From assembly GCA_031363915.1 (NCBI GenBank), contig JANLVI010000007.1, positions 186,001 through 250,000 on the forward strand: a stretch of 64,000 nucleotides of DNA, read 5' to 3'. A program made the translations under genes and the position numbers. Every line of letters starts with the position of its first letter. Position 1 is the first letter of the stretch. Source of the stretch: JANLVI01 sp031363915 (lineage in GTDB: Bacteria > Vulcanimicrobiota > Vulcanimicrobiia > Vulcanimicrobiales > Vulcanimicrobiaceae). Of this stretch, positions 34,788 through 43,054 are shown one piece after another. Under the pieces are notes generated by a model. That model saw only the letters and a program-made list of their open reading frames with translations. It made no database searches and was not told the DNA's origin.

Positions 34788-35708
34788 GTGTTTTACATCC
34801 TCATTACCGCGTGCGGTTGGGGGCTGCTGGCACCGTTCTTCAAAATAATCTTCGCAAGCGACCCCGGCACGTTCGACGGCGTGTCGCTTGCGGTCGCGCG
34901 CGCGATGTGGACGTTACCGTTCATGGCGTTTTTGCTCGCGACGGCCTGGATGCTCGAGCGCCCGACGTTCGACCGCCGCTCGATCCTCGCTTTCGCCGTG
35001 CTGGGGGTGATCTTCGGCCCGGCGTTTATGGGCATCTATTCCGTCGCAACGCAGCACACGAGCGTCTCGCACGTCGCCTTTCTGGTGGGCCTGGCGCCCG
35101 CGAGTAGCTCCGCCCTCGCCTCGATCGTTTTTCGTAAACCGCTCGACCGCGTGCGCAAAGTCGCGCTCGCGCTGGGCGTCTGTGGGGTGGCATTGCTCGC
35201 GTTTACGAAATCCGGCAACGGTTCGTCGCTCTATGGCGACGGGTTGCTCATCGTTTGGCTCGGGATGTTCGCGATCTATAGCACGGTGCTGCACGCCGTG
35301 CTTACGCGGTATCGCTTGCTCTTCACGATGTCGCTCTCGGGCGTCATCGGCACACTGCTCGTCGCGATCATCGGCCTTGCGATCGGCAAAGGCGGCGCGA
35401 TCGCGCACGTCACGCAGACGACCCAAGTTTCGTGGCTGTTCGTCCCGGGCGTCGTCGTGCTCTCGACGCTCATCGCGCCGATTACATTCGCGCAAGCCGT
35501 CCGCACCGCGGGCGTTGCCGTCGCAACGAGTGGGGCGGAATACATCGCAATCGGCATCGGTCTTGGTTTCTCGATCGCCGTGCTTCACGAAACTTGGCAG
35601 CCGCTCCTCACGGTCGCCGGACTCACCATGCTCGCGAGCCTCGCGCTGACGTTCGCGCCCGCACGTCTCTTTGGCGACGTCGAGGGAGAGCGGCGACCGA
35701 TCGCGTAG
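34788..35708 (+). CDS. EamA/DMT-family transporter
   Basis: A hydrophobic protein of about 306 residues with ten predicted membrane helices in two EamA repeats. The first has WGLLAPFFKII and MGIYSVATQHTSVSHVAFL; the second has YGDGLLIVWLGMFAIYSTVLHAVL. Members export amino acids or metabolites. GTG 34788 lies 17 bases after the purH stop, with a weak ribosome-binding site; a CTG at 34767 would overlap purH. The substrate is unknown. Confidence 0.85.
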   Translation: MFYILITACGWGLLAPFFKIIFASDPGTFDGVSLAVARAMWTLPFMAFLLATAWMLERPTFDRRSILAFAVLGVIFGPAFMGIYSVATQHTSVSHVAFLVGLAPASSSALASIVFRKPLDRVRKVALALGVCGVALLAFTKSGNGSSLYGDGLLIVWLGMFAIYSTVLHAVLTRYRLLFTMSLSGVIGTLLVAIIGLAIGKGGAIAHVTQTTQVSWLFVPGVVVLSTLIAPITFAQAVRTAGVAVATSGAEYIAIGIGLGFSIAVLHETWQPLLTVAGLTMLASLALTFAPARLFGDVEGERRPIA

Positions 35709-35716
35709 CGCACGGT

Positions 35717-36106
35717 ATGCCACGTTATTTACATACCTCGATCTTCGTCAACAACATGGACGAATCGATCAAATTCTATACCGAGCACCTGGGCCTGAAA
35801 TTGCTCGGTGGACCCAATCACTATCCGGGCAATGCCGATATGGCGTTCGTCGGTGCGGATTGGAATTCGTACATCGAACTCGTCTACGATTTGGAAGCGC
35901 ACGATCCGTACGCGATCGGAAATCGCTACGAGCATCTCGCAATCGAAGTCGAGAGCGACCTGCGCGGCTTCATGGAGAAGCTCCGTGCCGCGGGCGTGAA
36001 GATCGTCAAGGAAGTGAAGAGCGCCCCGGGTGGCGGTCGCGCAATCGCATTCGTCGAGGATCCCAACGGGATCCCCGTCGAGCTGTTGGAGCCGCGCTCG
36101 GCCTAA
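35717..36106 (+). CDS. VOC-family protein, glyoxalase I-like
   Basis: The 129-residue protein has two beta-alpha-beta-beta-beta modules and the four usual metal ligands: His in YLHTSIFV, Glu in YIELVYD, His in YEHLAIEVE and Glu in IPVELLEP. The motif KFYTEHLGLKLL is typical of lactoylglutathione lyase. All ligands being present supports an active metalloenzyme, glyoxalase I being the first guess. It follows the EamA gene by eight bases. Confidence 0.88.
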   Translation: MPRYLHTSIFVNNMDESIKFYTEHLGLKLLGGPNHYPGNADMAFVGADWNSYIELVYDLEAHDPYAIGNRYEHLAIEVESDLRGFMEKLRAAGVKIVKEVKSAPGGGRAIAFVEDPNGIPVELLEPRSA

Positions 36107-36140
36107 GACTGATCGATGAGACGCGGCGCGATGGTCGGGG

Positions 36141-36335
36141 TTAGATTTTCTCGATTTTGCCGACCGGCCGAATGGAGTCGGTTGCGGAATCAGATCCCGC
36201 GCCACGCAGACGCGTCGCCTCGACGTATCGGTACAACGCCTGCGCCATGCCAAGCTTGCGCTTCTCATCGGGCTGGTTTGCGGCGTACGCGGCCCAAAGA
36301 AGCCGCAGGCGCTGGAGGTCTTGCATTCGGTTCAT
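36141..36335 (-). CDS. Small basic protein of unknown function
   Basis: A 64-residue frame, MNRMQDLQRLRLLWAAYAAN at the start, predicted helical, lies on the minus strand between two plus-strand genes. There is no strong ribosome-binding site, and ATG 36326 is an alternative. It could be a genuine small helical protein; no family is recognised. Confidence 0.4.
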   Translation of the reverse strand: MNRMQDLQRLRLLWAAYAANQPDEKRKLGMAQALYRYVEATRLRGAGSDSATDSIRPVGKIEKI

Positions 36336-36431
36336 ACGCTTTGTCTGTACCCATCCATGCGCCGAAGGTTCCGCGCGAAGGGGCGCGGCACCACACGTAA
36401 CACCGGGCCCTCGCTCCGGTAGAGGGTGCAC

Positions 36432-37358
36432 ATGTCCGCAAAACTGCTCACGATCGCAATCTTCGCGCTTTTCGCCCTGGGTGCGTACTACGCGCTCGGG
36501 AGACGAAACGCGGGTACGAATAAACGCGAGCCAACCGTTAACGGTCTGGTCGCCGCGATCGCGATCGCCGTCGCCGGGGTGCTGTTCGTCGAAACGGTCG
36601 TTGAAGTCCCGGGCGGCCGCGTCGACGTCGTCACGTTTGGCGGGGCGTATACTGACGCGTTGCTGATGCCCGGTTTCAATTTCAAGGCGCCCTGGTACGG
36701 CGTTTATGCTGTCGATATCTCCACCCGCGCGTTGCACGTCGAGAACAGCGATGCGCGTTCGAGCGACCAGCAGCAAGTGCTGACGAATTATACGCTCAAC
36801 TTTGCGCTGCAGCCGAAACGACTCAAGGAATTGTTGACCACATACGCTGGCGACAATCTCACCGATCGCATCGTCCAGCCGCGCGCGGAGGCGCTGCTCA
36901 AACAGATCGAACCGAGCTACTCTGCAGCGCAGCTCCTGCAAAAGCGCGGTGAGGTCGCGGACCGCGTTTACCGGCAGCTCAAGACGGAACTCGAACCCTT
37001 CGGTGTGAGCGTCGTTGGGTTCCTGATTACGAATATCAACTTCGGTGCTCAGTATCAGAAAGCGTCGGAGGCGCGTGCGACTGCCGAACAAGAATTACAG
37101 CGCGCCCAGGTCGTCTTGAAAACAAAACAAGTCGAAGCGCAACAGACGGTCGCGACGGCCGAAGGCGCGGCGAAGGCAAACGAACTGATCCGCCGATCGC
37201 TTGGCGGCGACCCGAACATCGCCGAGGCAATCGTGCGTATGAAAACGATCGAACTGCTCACCGAGAAATGGGACGGGACGATGCCAAATGCCTTAGGCGG
37301 GAATTCGATTCTCTCGATCGCGGGCAGCGAGCCGAAGCCCGCAACCGAGAAGAAATAA
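36432..37358 (+). CDS. SPFH/prohibitin-family membrane protein
   Basis: The 308-residue protein has two hydrophobic N-terminal stretches (about residues 4-20 and 36-55), the SPFH domain (VDVVTFGGAYTDALLMPGFNFKAPW start) and a C-terminal coiled coil rich in Ala, Glu and Gln (ARATAEQELQRAQVVLKTKQVEAQQ region). It is expected to form ring-like membrane assemblies of the HflC/prohibitin type. ATG 36432 has AGAGGG six bases upstream. No NfeD partner is adjacent. Confidence 0.87.
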   Translation: MSAKLLTIAIFALFALGAYYALGRRNAGTNKREPTVNGLVAAIAIAVAGVLFVETVVEVPGGRVDVVTFGGAYTDALLMPGFNFKAPWYGVYAVDISTRALHVENSDARSSDQQQVLTNYTLNFALQPKRLKELLTTYAGDNLTDRIVQPRAEALLKQIEPSYSAAQLLQKRGEVADRVYRQLKTELEPFGVSVVGFLITNINFGAQYQKASEARATAEQELQRAQVVLKTKQVEAQQTVATAEGAAKANELIRRSLGGDPNIAEAIVRMKTIELLTEKWDGTMPNALGGNSILSIAGSEPKPATEKK

Positions 37359-37365
37359 CGCGGCG

Positions 37366-37970
37366 TTACCCAGCCGACCGCGCGCGCATTGCGTTCAACT
37401 CACGCATGACGCGCGCCGTCTCACGGTCGGTTGGGTCGCCCGAGGCATCGAGCCCCGCTGTGACGCTTTCCATGTCGTTTTCGGACGCGTTCTGGCCCAT
37501 CTTCCATTTGCCGTCGATGCGCGTAATGCGAATCTCGATCCCGACGATCCCGCAAAATTGCTTTGCGAGGTAGTCATCCGGCGCATCGGCGACCGCCCAC
37601 GGCTGCGGACGTGGTTCCTCATGGCGGGTCGTCAGCCGTTCGAGGAGCGCGCGCAGTTCGTGCGGCTCCTGGAACACGCGCATCGGACCGTAGCGTGTAC
37701 CGCGATGTAATTCCACGTCGGAACGACCTCGCCGGTGAGCGTTTTGTTGCTATACCACCTCGGCGTCACGTACGCGTCGGCGCCGAGGAAGATGACGAGT
37801 GCGTTACCGGCGGGGGTGCGCCACTGTGCGTTGCCCCGCGAGAGATGGCAAAGTAACGTTCCCCCCGGCGCGGCATCACGGTCGAGCATCACCGGCAAGT
37901 GACTCACCAGTGGACCATCGGGCCATCACGAATCATCTTGGCGGAAGTGCGGCGGCAGATACACCGCCAT
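37366..37970 (-). pseudogene. Broken paiB (FMN-binding negative transcriptional regulator)
   Basis: The start MAVYLPPHFRQDDS is the PaiB N-terminus but is followed at once by TGA. The same frame resumes with SHLPVMLDRD, TLLCHLSRGNAQW, ADAYVTPRWY and VVPTWNYIAVH, all PaiB motifs. The segment that normally contains the PFATLVT strand is missing. Near 37690 the match jumps frame to RYGPMRVFQE and continues to the end at 37366. So there is a deletion with a stop and a separate frameshift. It is a clear pseudogene unless both are sequence errors. Confidence 0.8.
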
Positions 37971-37995
37971 CAGCATTCCGCTCGTCGCGCCTGCG

Positions 37996-38170
37996 TTACT
38001 TTCCCGTCTTCATGTCCGAGCGCACGATCGTCCGGCGTTCGAGTATGGTGAAGGGTGCCTCGACTGCGATTCCCAAAAGTAAGACTACGATCGGGCCCCC
38101 AAAAAATGGTGGGCGTGCGCGAGAAGTCGCGCGCATCGTTGATGTACCAGCCAAGGCCTCCGGACGATCG
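37996..38170 (-). pseudogene. C-terminal remnant of a SsuC/TauC-type ABC permease
   Basis: One frame reads GLGWYINDARDFSRTPTIFWG. After a homopolymer block (six T then six G on the minus strand, near 38095-38106) another frame continues PIVVLLLGIAVEAPFTILERR. Joined, these match the end of nitrate/sulfonate/taurine permeases (GLGYLI, a hydrophobic helix, then LERR). Nothing recognisable of the rest remains upstream. Assignment rests on a short stretch, so it is moderate. Confidence 0.55.
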
Positions 38171-38213
38171 CACCAAACTTCGGAAGCTGCACGTTCGCTC
38201 CATCCGCGTCCGG

Positions 38214-40145
38214 TTAAAACGTTACCCGCTGTTCGATCACAAGCGACGTCCCCGCAAAGGCTGGAACGAGCGGTGATTGCGGATACGTCGTTCGTCCCTC
38301 GAAGGTCGTATGCCGGAAGCTGACGAGCATCGCGGCGTTTGCGGACTGGCGGACCTGGATTCCCGCGAACGTCAAGCGTTCGGCAAGATCCAGGGGTTCG
38401 GCAAACGCACCTTTGATCGCGTAGCGGCCGACGCCTACGGCGATCGTGAGGGCTGGCGTCACGCGTTTCGCATACGTCAGGACGCCTTGCGGCACGTCGT
38501 AGGAGACGACGTCTTCGGGATGCGTCGCGACAAACGGACGATAGAGCGTGTCGTCGACGAGATCGAGTGTGAGATCGCCGATGCGTGGATGCCAGGCAAT
38601 CCAAAGTGCGGTGCGTTTTTGGTGTCCGAATGTCGCGGTGTCGACCGCTTGCGGTAAATAAAAACCGTCGATAAAGCCGTTCTGCGTCGACGATGCGACG
38701 GTCTCGGCGTCGATCTGATGGAGATCCGTATACTCGGTGTGGATCTCGAGAGGACCGCGATCGACGTTGTAGCGCAGACGGAAGCCTTGGCGATTGACTC
38801 CCAGCACGGAATTGTCGATGAGCTGGTAGTTCGATTTGAGCCACTGACCGGGCCATGCAAACGCGACGCTCCACTGATTTTCCGGCACGCCGTATGGCAG
38901 AATCATCGTGGCGTAGCGCGGTTCCATGCGATAAAAATCGAGCGAGGTCGTGGTGCGGCCGTTCGTGCGGATCAGGCCCGCATGATAAAAGCCGCCGGGC
39001 CGCTCCGTGCCGGGACGCACGGCGGGCGATGCGTCGTACCACGCGCGTCCAAGTTCGATCGTGCCGTCGAGGCCGATTGCGGGCGCGATGTGAAACGCAG
39101 CGCGCACGCCGGCGATCGTCTGCCGCTGACCGCTGATCATGCTCGTGGGCAGCACGCCTTGCGGATAGGGCACGAACGTGGGATCGGTGCCGAACGGAAC
39201 CGTGGTGATGAACGGTGTCCCGGAGGTTTGAACGTGAAGCACTTGCGCGGAGAGGCGCGTTCCCTCGCCGTGATCGACGACGAGCGACGCCTGCGTCATG
39301 CGTGCATCGTCACCCGGCAGCGACGGCAGCGCGGCGTTCGTGAGTTCGAACGTGTCGAGTCCGCGCTTGACCGTAATATCGAGGCCGTGCAGCGGAAGCG
39401 CGGTCGCGGCGGGCTGCCACGTAGCGGATCCGGCCAGTCCGCCGGTGAGCGACTCTGCCGGAGCGTATGCGAGTGCGGGATTGAGATTGGTAAGTGCCGC
39501 CGGTGCGAACACGAAGCGATCGGTTTGCCCGAGATCAAACCAACCCGCGCGCAGACGAATCGTGCCGTCAGCCGTTGCGATGCTGCCCGCAAGAACCGAC
39601 GTGCGCGTTGCGGTCGCAGCGTCCTCTCCGGCACGCGTCGGAAACGTCACGCTGTACGGCTGCGCTTGCGAGCCGAGGTGCGGGTTGAGCGTCGGCACCA
39701 GATTCTCACCCCAATACGCGACGTTCGTGCGGCTGCCGTGCGTGGTTGCCGCGGACACCGTCAGCGAAAGATCGAGCGACCGCAAGCCCAGATCGATCGT
39801 CGGCGCGATGATGCCGATGCCCGCCACGCCCGGCACTTGCGGGGCACTTGAAAACAAATCGTACGGCGTGTTCGGCGCTAGCGGTAGACCGGCGATGAAT
39901 CCCGGCGCTTCGGGTGCGATCTGCCCGCGGCCGTTCGTCGACTGATCGATGAATGTGACCGACGATATCCCGCTCACGCGTAAACCCAGACGCCGCGGCG
40001 TTGCGGTAGCAGCGGGCACCGCCGTCGGGCTCGCGCTCGGCGCCGGTGTCGGATCGGCGGCGCGGGCGGGGAGTGCGCAGGCAGCCGCGAGCGCGAGGAA
40101 CCAGGCCGCGTGCAGCGCGCTCACGGCCGTGTGGTGATTCGACAT
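38214..40145 (-). CDS. Outer-membrane beta-barrel protein
   Basis: The 643-residue protein has a signal peptide (residues 1-30, ending PARAADPTP) and a Pro/Ala/Thr linker. A long body follows with alternating amphipathic strands full of aromatic girdle residues, ending in IEQRVTF. A C-terminal Phe is the outer-membrane insertion signal. It lacks a plug domain, so it is a porin-like or substrate-specific barrel. The downstream ABC-permease remnant and broken paiB suggest the neighbourhood has lost genes. The ATG lies six bases from the end of the NRAMP-type gene, so co-transcription is likely. Confidence 0.8.
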   Translation of the reverse strand: MSNHHTAVSALHAAWFLALAAACALPARAADPTPAPSASPTAVPAATATPRRLGLRVSGISSVTFIDQSTNGRGQIAPEAPGFIAGLPLAPNTPYDLFSSAPQVPGVAGIGIIAPTIDLGLRSLDLSLTVSAATTHGSRTNVAYWGENLVPTLNPHLGSQAQPYSVTFPTRAGEDAATATRTSVLAGSIATADGTIRLRAGWFDLGQTDRFVFAPAALTNLNPALAYAPAESLTGGLAGSATWQPAATALPLHGLDITVKRGLDTFELTNAALPSLPGDDARMTQASLVVDHGEGTRLSAQVLHVQTSGTPFITTVPFGTDPTFVPYPQGVLPTSMISGQRQTIAGVRAAFHIAPAIGLDGTIELGRAWYDASPAVRPGTERPGGFYHAGLIRTNGRTTTSLDFYRMEPRYATMILPYGVPENQWSVAFAWPGQWLKSNYQLIDNSVLGVNRQGFRLRYNVDRGPLEIHTEYTDLHQIDAETVASSTQNGFIDGFYLPQAVDTATFGHQKRTALWIAWHPRIGDLTLDLVDDTLYRPFVATHPEDVVSYDVPQGVLTYAKRVTPALTIAVGVGRYAIKGAFAEPLDLAERLTFAGIQVRQSANAAMLVSFRHTTFEGRTTYPQSPLVPAFAGTSLVIEQRVTF

Positions 40146-40150
40146 GTCGG

Positions 40151-41770
40151 CTATCCTCCGTGCACGGCGAGTTGGGCGACGCGCGCGATCACGAGACCCA
40201 CCGCAAGGATGAGATACGAGCGCAGGGCGAGCAGCCAAAAACGATTGAGGGCGGTGAGCTTCGCCGGCACGAGCCGGTCGAGCGGCGGCATTCGCCAAGT
40301 CGCGCGATCGCCGAGCGCGCGCACGGCGTGCCCGGCAACGCTCGAACGCGCAAGCCAGATGCCGACGCCGACGGCGAGAACCGCGCCCGCGATGAGGATG
40401 CCGAGAATCTGCGCGAACGTGATCGTCGGGAAGAGCACCGCGGCGGTTAAGATCACCGAGAGACTCACGAGCATCGCAATCACGATGCCGGTGAAGACGT
40501 TGGTGCGCGTGGTATTCGCCCACGGCCCGAGGACGGCAGCGTCGTTGGCGAGCAGCAGCAAGAACACCGTTGCGCTCGGCAAGAGGACGCCCGCGAGGGT
40601 TTGCACGGCGTTCGTGAGGAGTCCGAGCGGAACGCCCGGCAGCAGCACGAGTGCGGCTGCGACCGTGATGAGGGCGACGTAGATGAGATAGAATCCCGGC
40701 GCATCGGTCGGTTTGCGATGTAGCGAGTGCTTCATCGCGAGCAGATCGCCCAGCGCATACGCGCTCGAAAGCGAAACTGCGGCCGCACCGATGATACTCG
40801 CATCGAGCAGTGCGAGGGCAAAGAGCACGGCCGGAATCTCACCGACGTGGTGAGCGATGCCAGTGGCAACGGCACCCGCATCTTGGAAATTCCCGAATTC
40901 CGGACGTCCCGCAAACGTCGCGGCGGTAAACGACATGATCGCGATGGCGCCGACGATGACGAAGACGATCCCGACGATGAGATCCCAGCGTTCGTAGTTG
41001 AGAAAGCGCGGCGTTATGCGTTTGTCGATCACATAGCTTTGCTGGAAGAAGAGCTGCCACGGCGCAATCGTCGTGCCGACGATTGCGATGATGAGCAGGA
41101 GCACCGCGCTCAGATCGCTGTGTGCGGGCAAACCCGGGACGACGAGATCGTGCATCGTCTGGCCGAGCGGTGCATGCACGGCGACGAGCACCGGTATGAG
41201 CAGCAGACTGCCAAAACAGAGCGCCATCGCGAAGCGTTCGAAGCGGCGAAGGCTACCGGTTGTTGCGGCTGCCATCACGAGCACCGCCGCGACACAAACG
41301 CCGGCAATCTTCGGGAGGCCGAGAAAACCGAGTGCAAGACTGATGCCGATGAACTCGGTCACGATCGTGAGGGCGTTGAGAATGAAGAGGTCGATGACCG
41401 AAAATGCGCCCCAAAATTTGCCGAAACGCGCGAGGATGAGCCGCGCGTGGCCGACGCCCGAAACGACACCCAGGCGTAAGACCATCTCTTGAGTGACGTA
41501 GAGCACGGGGATGAGCAGCAAGAGCGTCCACATCAGCACCGTGCCGTAGTTTTGGCCGGCTTGCGCGTACGTGCCGAACGCGCCCGCGTCGTTGTCTGCC
41601 ACCATCACGATGAGCCCGGGCCCAAGGATCGTTAGGAACGTGCGCAGTTTTGCCCACCAGCCGCGGCGCGGTGCGACATCGCCGCGCGCGATCGTGCCGA
41701 ATGCACCTTGAATATCGCCGACGTGCATCGTGTCGAGCACAGCGTCATCGGTCTGGTTCGTAAGCGTCAT
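40151..41770 (-). CDS. NRAMP-family transporter, probably Mg2+-type
   Basis: The 539-residue polytopic protein belongs to the NRAMP fold family (LGPGLIVMVADNDAG in helix 1). The metal-site motif in helix 1 reads DNDA at residues 59-62 instead of DPGN. In helix 6 the MPH motif is replaced by IAPW (235-238), so the metal-selecting methionine is absent. Such changes mark the NRAMP-related magnesium transporters. The M-box riboswitch upstream supports Mg2+. No ribosome-binding site precedes the ATG; it overlaps the stop of a 25-codon ORF, implying translational coupling. Confidence 0.85.
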   Translation of the reverse strand: MTLTNQTDDAVLDTMHVGDIQGAFGTIARGDVAPRRGWWAKLRTFLTILGPGLIVMVADNDAGAFGTYAQAGQNYGTVLMWTLLLLIPVLYVTQEMVLRLGVVSGVGHARLILARFGKFWGAFSVIDLFILNALTIVTEFIGISLALGFLGLPKIAGVCVAAVLVMAAATTGSLRRFERFAMALCFGSLLLIPVLVAVHAPLGQTMHDLVVPGLPAHSDLSAVLLLIIAIVGTTIAPWQLFFQQSYVIDKRITPRFLNYERWDLIVGIVFVIVGAIAIMSFTAATFAGRPEFGNFQDAGAVATGIAHHVGEIPAVLFALALLDASIIGAAAVSLSSAYALGDLLAMKHSLHRKPTDAPGFYLIYVALITVAAALVLLPGVPLGLLTNAVQTLAGVLLPSATVFLLLLANDAAVLGPWANTTRTNVFTGIVIAMLVSLSVILTAAVLFPTITFAQILGILIAGAVLAVGVGIWLARSSVAGHAVRALGDRATWRMPPLDRLVPAKLTALNRFWLLALRSYLILAVGLVIARVAQLAVHGG

Positions 41771-41844
41771 TGCGACACGGGGAGGCGGCGCATGCGCAAG
41801 GAGATGCGACCCGCGAGCGGTGCGGATGCAACAAGAAGTTTCAT
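41767..41844 (-). CDS. 25-codon ORF coupled to the transporter
   Basis: The ORF runs ATG 41844 to TGA 41767-41769 and encodes MKLLVASAPLAGRISLRMRR followed by five more residues. Its stop overlaps the transporter ATG. A GAGG element ten bases upstream overlaps the stop of the preceding leader ORF. The peptide is basic and amphipathic. It probably serves to deliver ribosomes to the transporter start; a role for the peptide itself is not excluded. Confidence 0.5.
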   Translation of the reverse strand: MKLLVASAPLAGRISLRMRRLPVSQ

Positions 41845-41856
41845 AGCGAGGGATCC

Positions 41857-41946
41857 TCAGCGAGAAGCGTCATCGATGGACGATGCGCGTGCAGAACGGC
41901 CCGGTGCGGGCGGGGGTTGGTCGATGTGCGGACTGCCGTCATCCAT
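41857..41946 (-). CDS. 29-codon acidic/proline-rich leader ORF
   Basis: ATG 41946 to TGA 41857 encodes 29 residues beginning MDDGSPHIDQPPPAPGRS. AAGGGAGGTGAT at 41954-41965, complementary to almost the whole 16S rRNA tail, precedes it. It lies after the riboswitch terminator and before the transporter. Acidic and proline-rich early codons are the features by which the enterobacterial mgtL leader senses low Mg2+ through ribosome instability. The similarity is in layout and composition, not in sequence. Confidence 0.6.
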   Translation of the reverse strand: MDDGSPHIDQPPPAPGRSARASSIDDASR

Positions 41947-41953
41947 TTGGAAA

Positions 41954-41965
41954 ATCACCTCCCTT
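41954..41965 (-). promoter_or_regulatory. Near-perfect Shine-Dalgarno sequence of the leader ORF
   Basis: AAGGGAGGTGAT on the minus strand is one of the strongest ribosome-binding sites in the window, seven bases from the leader ATG. The transporter start itself has none. Confidence 0.75.
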
Positions 41966-41987
41966 GCATGTGCGATCGCCGCACGAA

Positions 41988-42021
41988 AAAAAAACCGCTC
42001 GGCACTCGATCCGGCGGTGAA
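41988..42021 (-). terminator. Riboswitch-controlled intrinsic terminator
   Basis: On the minus strand ACCGC-CGG pairs with CCG-A-GCGGT around an eight-base loop, followed by nine T residues. It lies directly downstream of the M-box aptamer, where a Mg2+-dependent expression platform is expected. Confidence 0.8.
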
Positions 42022-42050
42022 AACAGCGCGCGCCATGGATGGCGTGCGGT

Positions 42051-42212
42051 CGTCCTCAACGTCGGGGGTTCGGCACCGTACGCCGTAGAGCCGAAGCTCA
42101 GCCGCATTAGATCCCGCCTTGATTCGACGGGGCCTGGTAACCCATTGGGGTCTCTCGACCTTTCCGGGCAGCGGCATGTTAGTCGTACGGAAGCCTCGCC
42201 TAACGAGGATCC
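42051..42212 (-). ncRNA. M-box (ykoK) magnesium riboswitch
   Basis: The minus strand carries the M-box conserved blocks in order: CGTTAGGCGAGGCTTCCGTA, then GCTGCCCGGAAAGGTCGAGA followed by GACCCCAATGGGTTACCAG, then GTACGGTGCCGAA and a closing GACGTTGAGGA that pairs with the 5' TCCTCG. These match the consensus seen before Mg2+ transporter genes in Bacillus and others. High Mg2+ should favour the terminator at 41988-42021 and shut off the transporter. Confidence 0.92.
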
Positions 42213-42218
42213 TCGATC

Positions 42219-42248
42219 AGGTTACCCCGCGGTCGAAAGCTTCGTCAA
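42219..42248 (-). promoter_or_regulatory. Candidate promoter of the riboswitch transcript
   Basis: TTGACG (42243-42248) and TAACCT (42219-42224) on the minus strand are separated by 18 bases. The transcript would begin at the 5' edge of the M-box aptamer, which supports the assignment. Confidence 0.5.
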
Positions 42249-42290
42249 GCCTAAAAACGAAGGAATCGCCCTCTTTTGCCGGACCGGCCG

Positions 42291-43052
42291 TTAGAGCGAC
42301 CAGTTCGAGGTGTTCGCGTTGTCGTTGGCCCAGTCGAAGTGCGCGCGCTTTTGCCCGTCGACTCCGACGCTCGTCGTGGGATCGCCCGGGGCGTGTACGC
42401 ACTGCTCCCCCGCGCAGGCATACCCGACGCCGATCTGGGTCGATCCCGTCGTTCCGCCGACGTCGCCTTCGCTCGCAAAATCCGGATTGTCCCCGCCATC
42501 TTCTTTCAACCCGGTCATGTACGCATACGGCGCCTGCAGCGTGAGTCGCAGCGTGACGTGCGCGATGCGCTTCTGCAAGACGGCCACGTCGTCGGGTGCG
42601 CGAACTTCGATTGCGATCGTCGCCGCATAACGCGTCTCGTGCACGAATGCCGAGCACTGTATGTTGTGCGCATCGTCGGTCAGCCCCACCGGCGTTGCGC
42701 TCTGCGGTGCGGGTGCACCGCTGCTGCAGGTCGTAGTGGAAAAATTCGGCACGATCGTCGTATGCACGACGAATGTCGTCCGGATAGCGGTCGGGTTTTG
42801 CAGTTGGATGTTGCGATCGGGGCGATCGAGTGCGGCGCAGGCGTTCGACCCATCCGGCGCTTGAACGCCGCATGCGGCGATCGCGGCTGCGAGTTGCGTT
42901 TGGAGCGAGGCGATCGCTGCATGTGTGGCCGAATCGCCGACAGCGAGCGTCGCGCGTTGCAACGCGGCGCGCGCAAAAACGGCTTGTTCGGCGACGATCG
43001 ATCCGGCGATGAGCGAGATCGTCAGAAAGATGACGAGCATCTGTGCGAGCAC
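42291..43052 (-). CDS. PilX-like minor pilin assembly protein
   Basis: The 253-residue protein has one N-terminal hydrophobic helix (VIFLTISLIAGSIVAEQAVFARAALQRA), like PilX-type proteins that lack a normal prepilin cleavage site. A Cys-containing beta-rich periplasmic part follows. GTG 43052 lies two bases after the stop of the preceding pilin gene. With the two genes upstream it forms a minor-pilin set. Identity as PilX is inference from size, order and topology. Confidence 0.65.
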   Translation of the reverse strand: MLAQMLVIFLTISLIAGSIVAEQAVFARAALQRATLAVGDSATHAAIASLQTQLAAAIAACGVQAPDGSNACAALDRPDRNIQLQNPTAIRTTFVVHTTIVPNFSTTTCSSGAPAPQSATPVGLTDDAHNIQCSAFVHETRYAATIAIEVRAPDDVAVLQKRIAHVTLRLTLQAPYAYMTGLKEDGGDNPDFASEGDVGGTTGSTQIGVGYACAGEQCVHAPGDPTTSVGVDGQKRAHFDWANDNANTSNWSL

Positions 43053-43054
43053 GG

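Noticed and set aside
37970..38203. A separate small protein on the minus strand between paiB and the barrel gene
   Set aside because: Its middle matches the end of an ABC permease and then leaves that frame at a homopolymer, so it is a pseudogene fragment.
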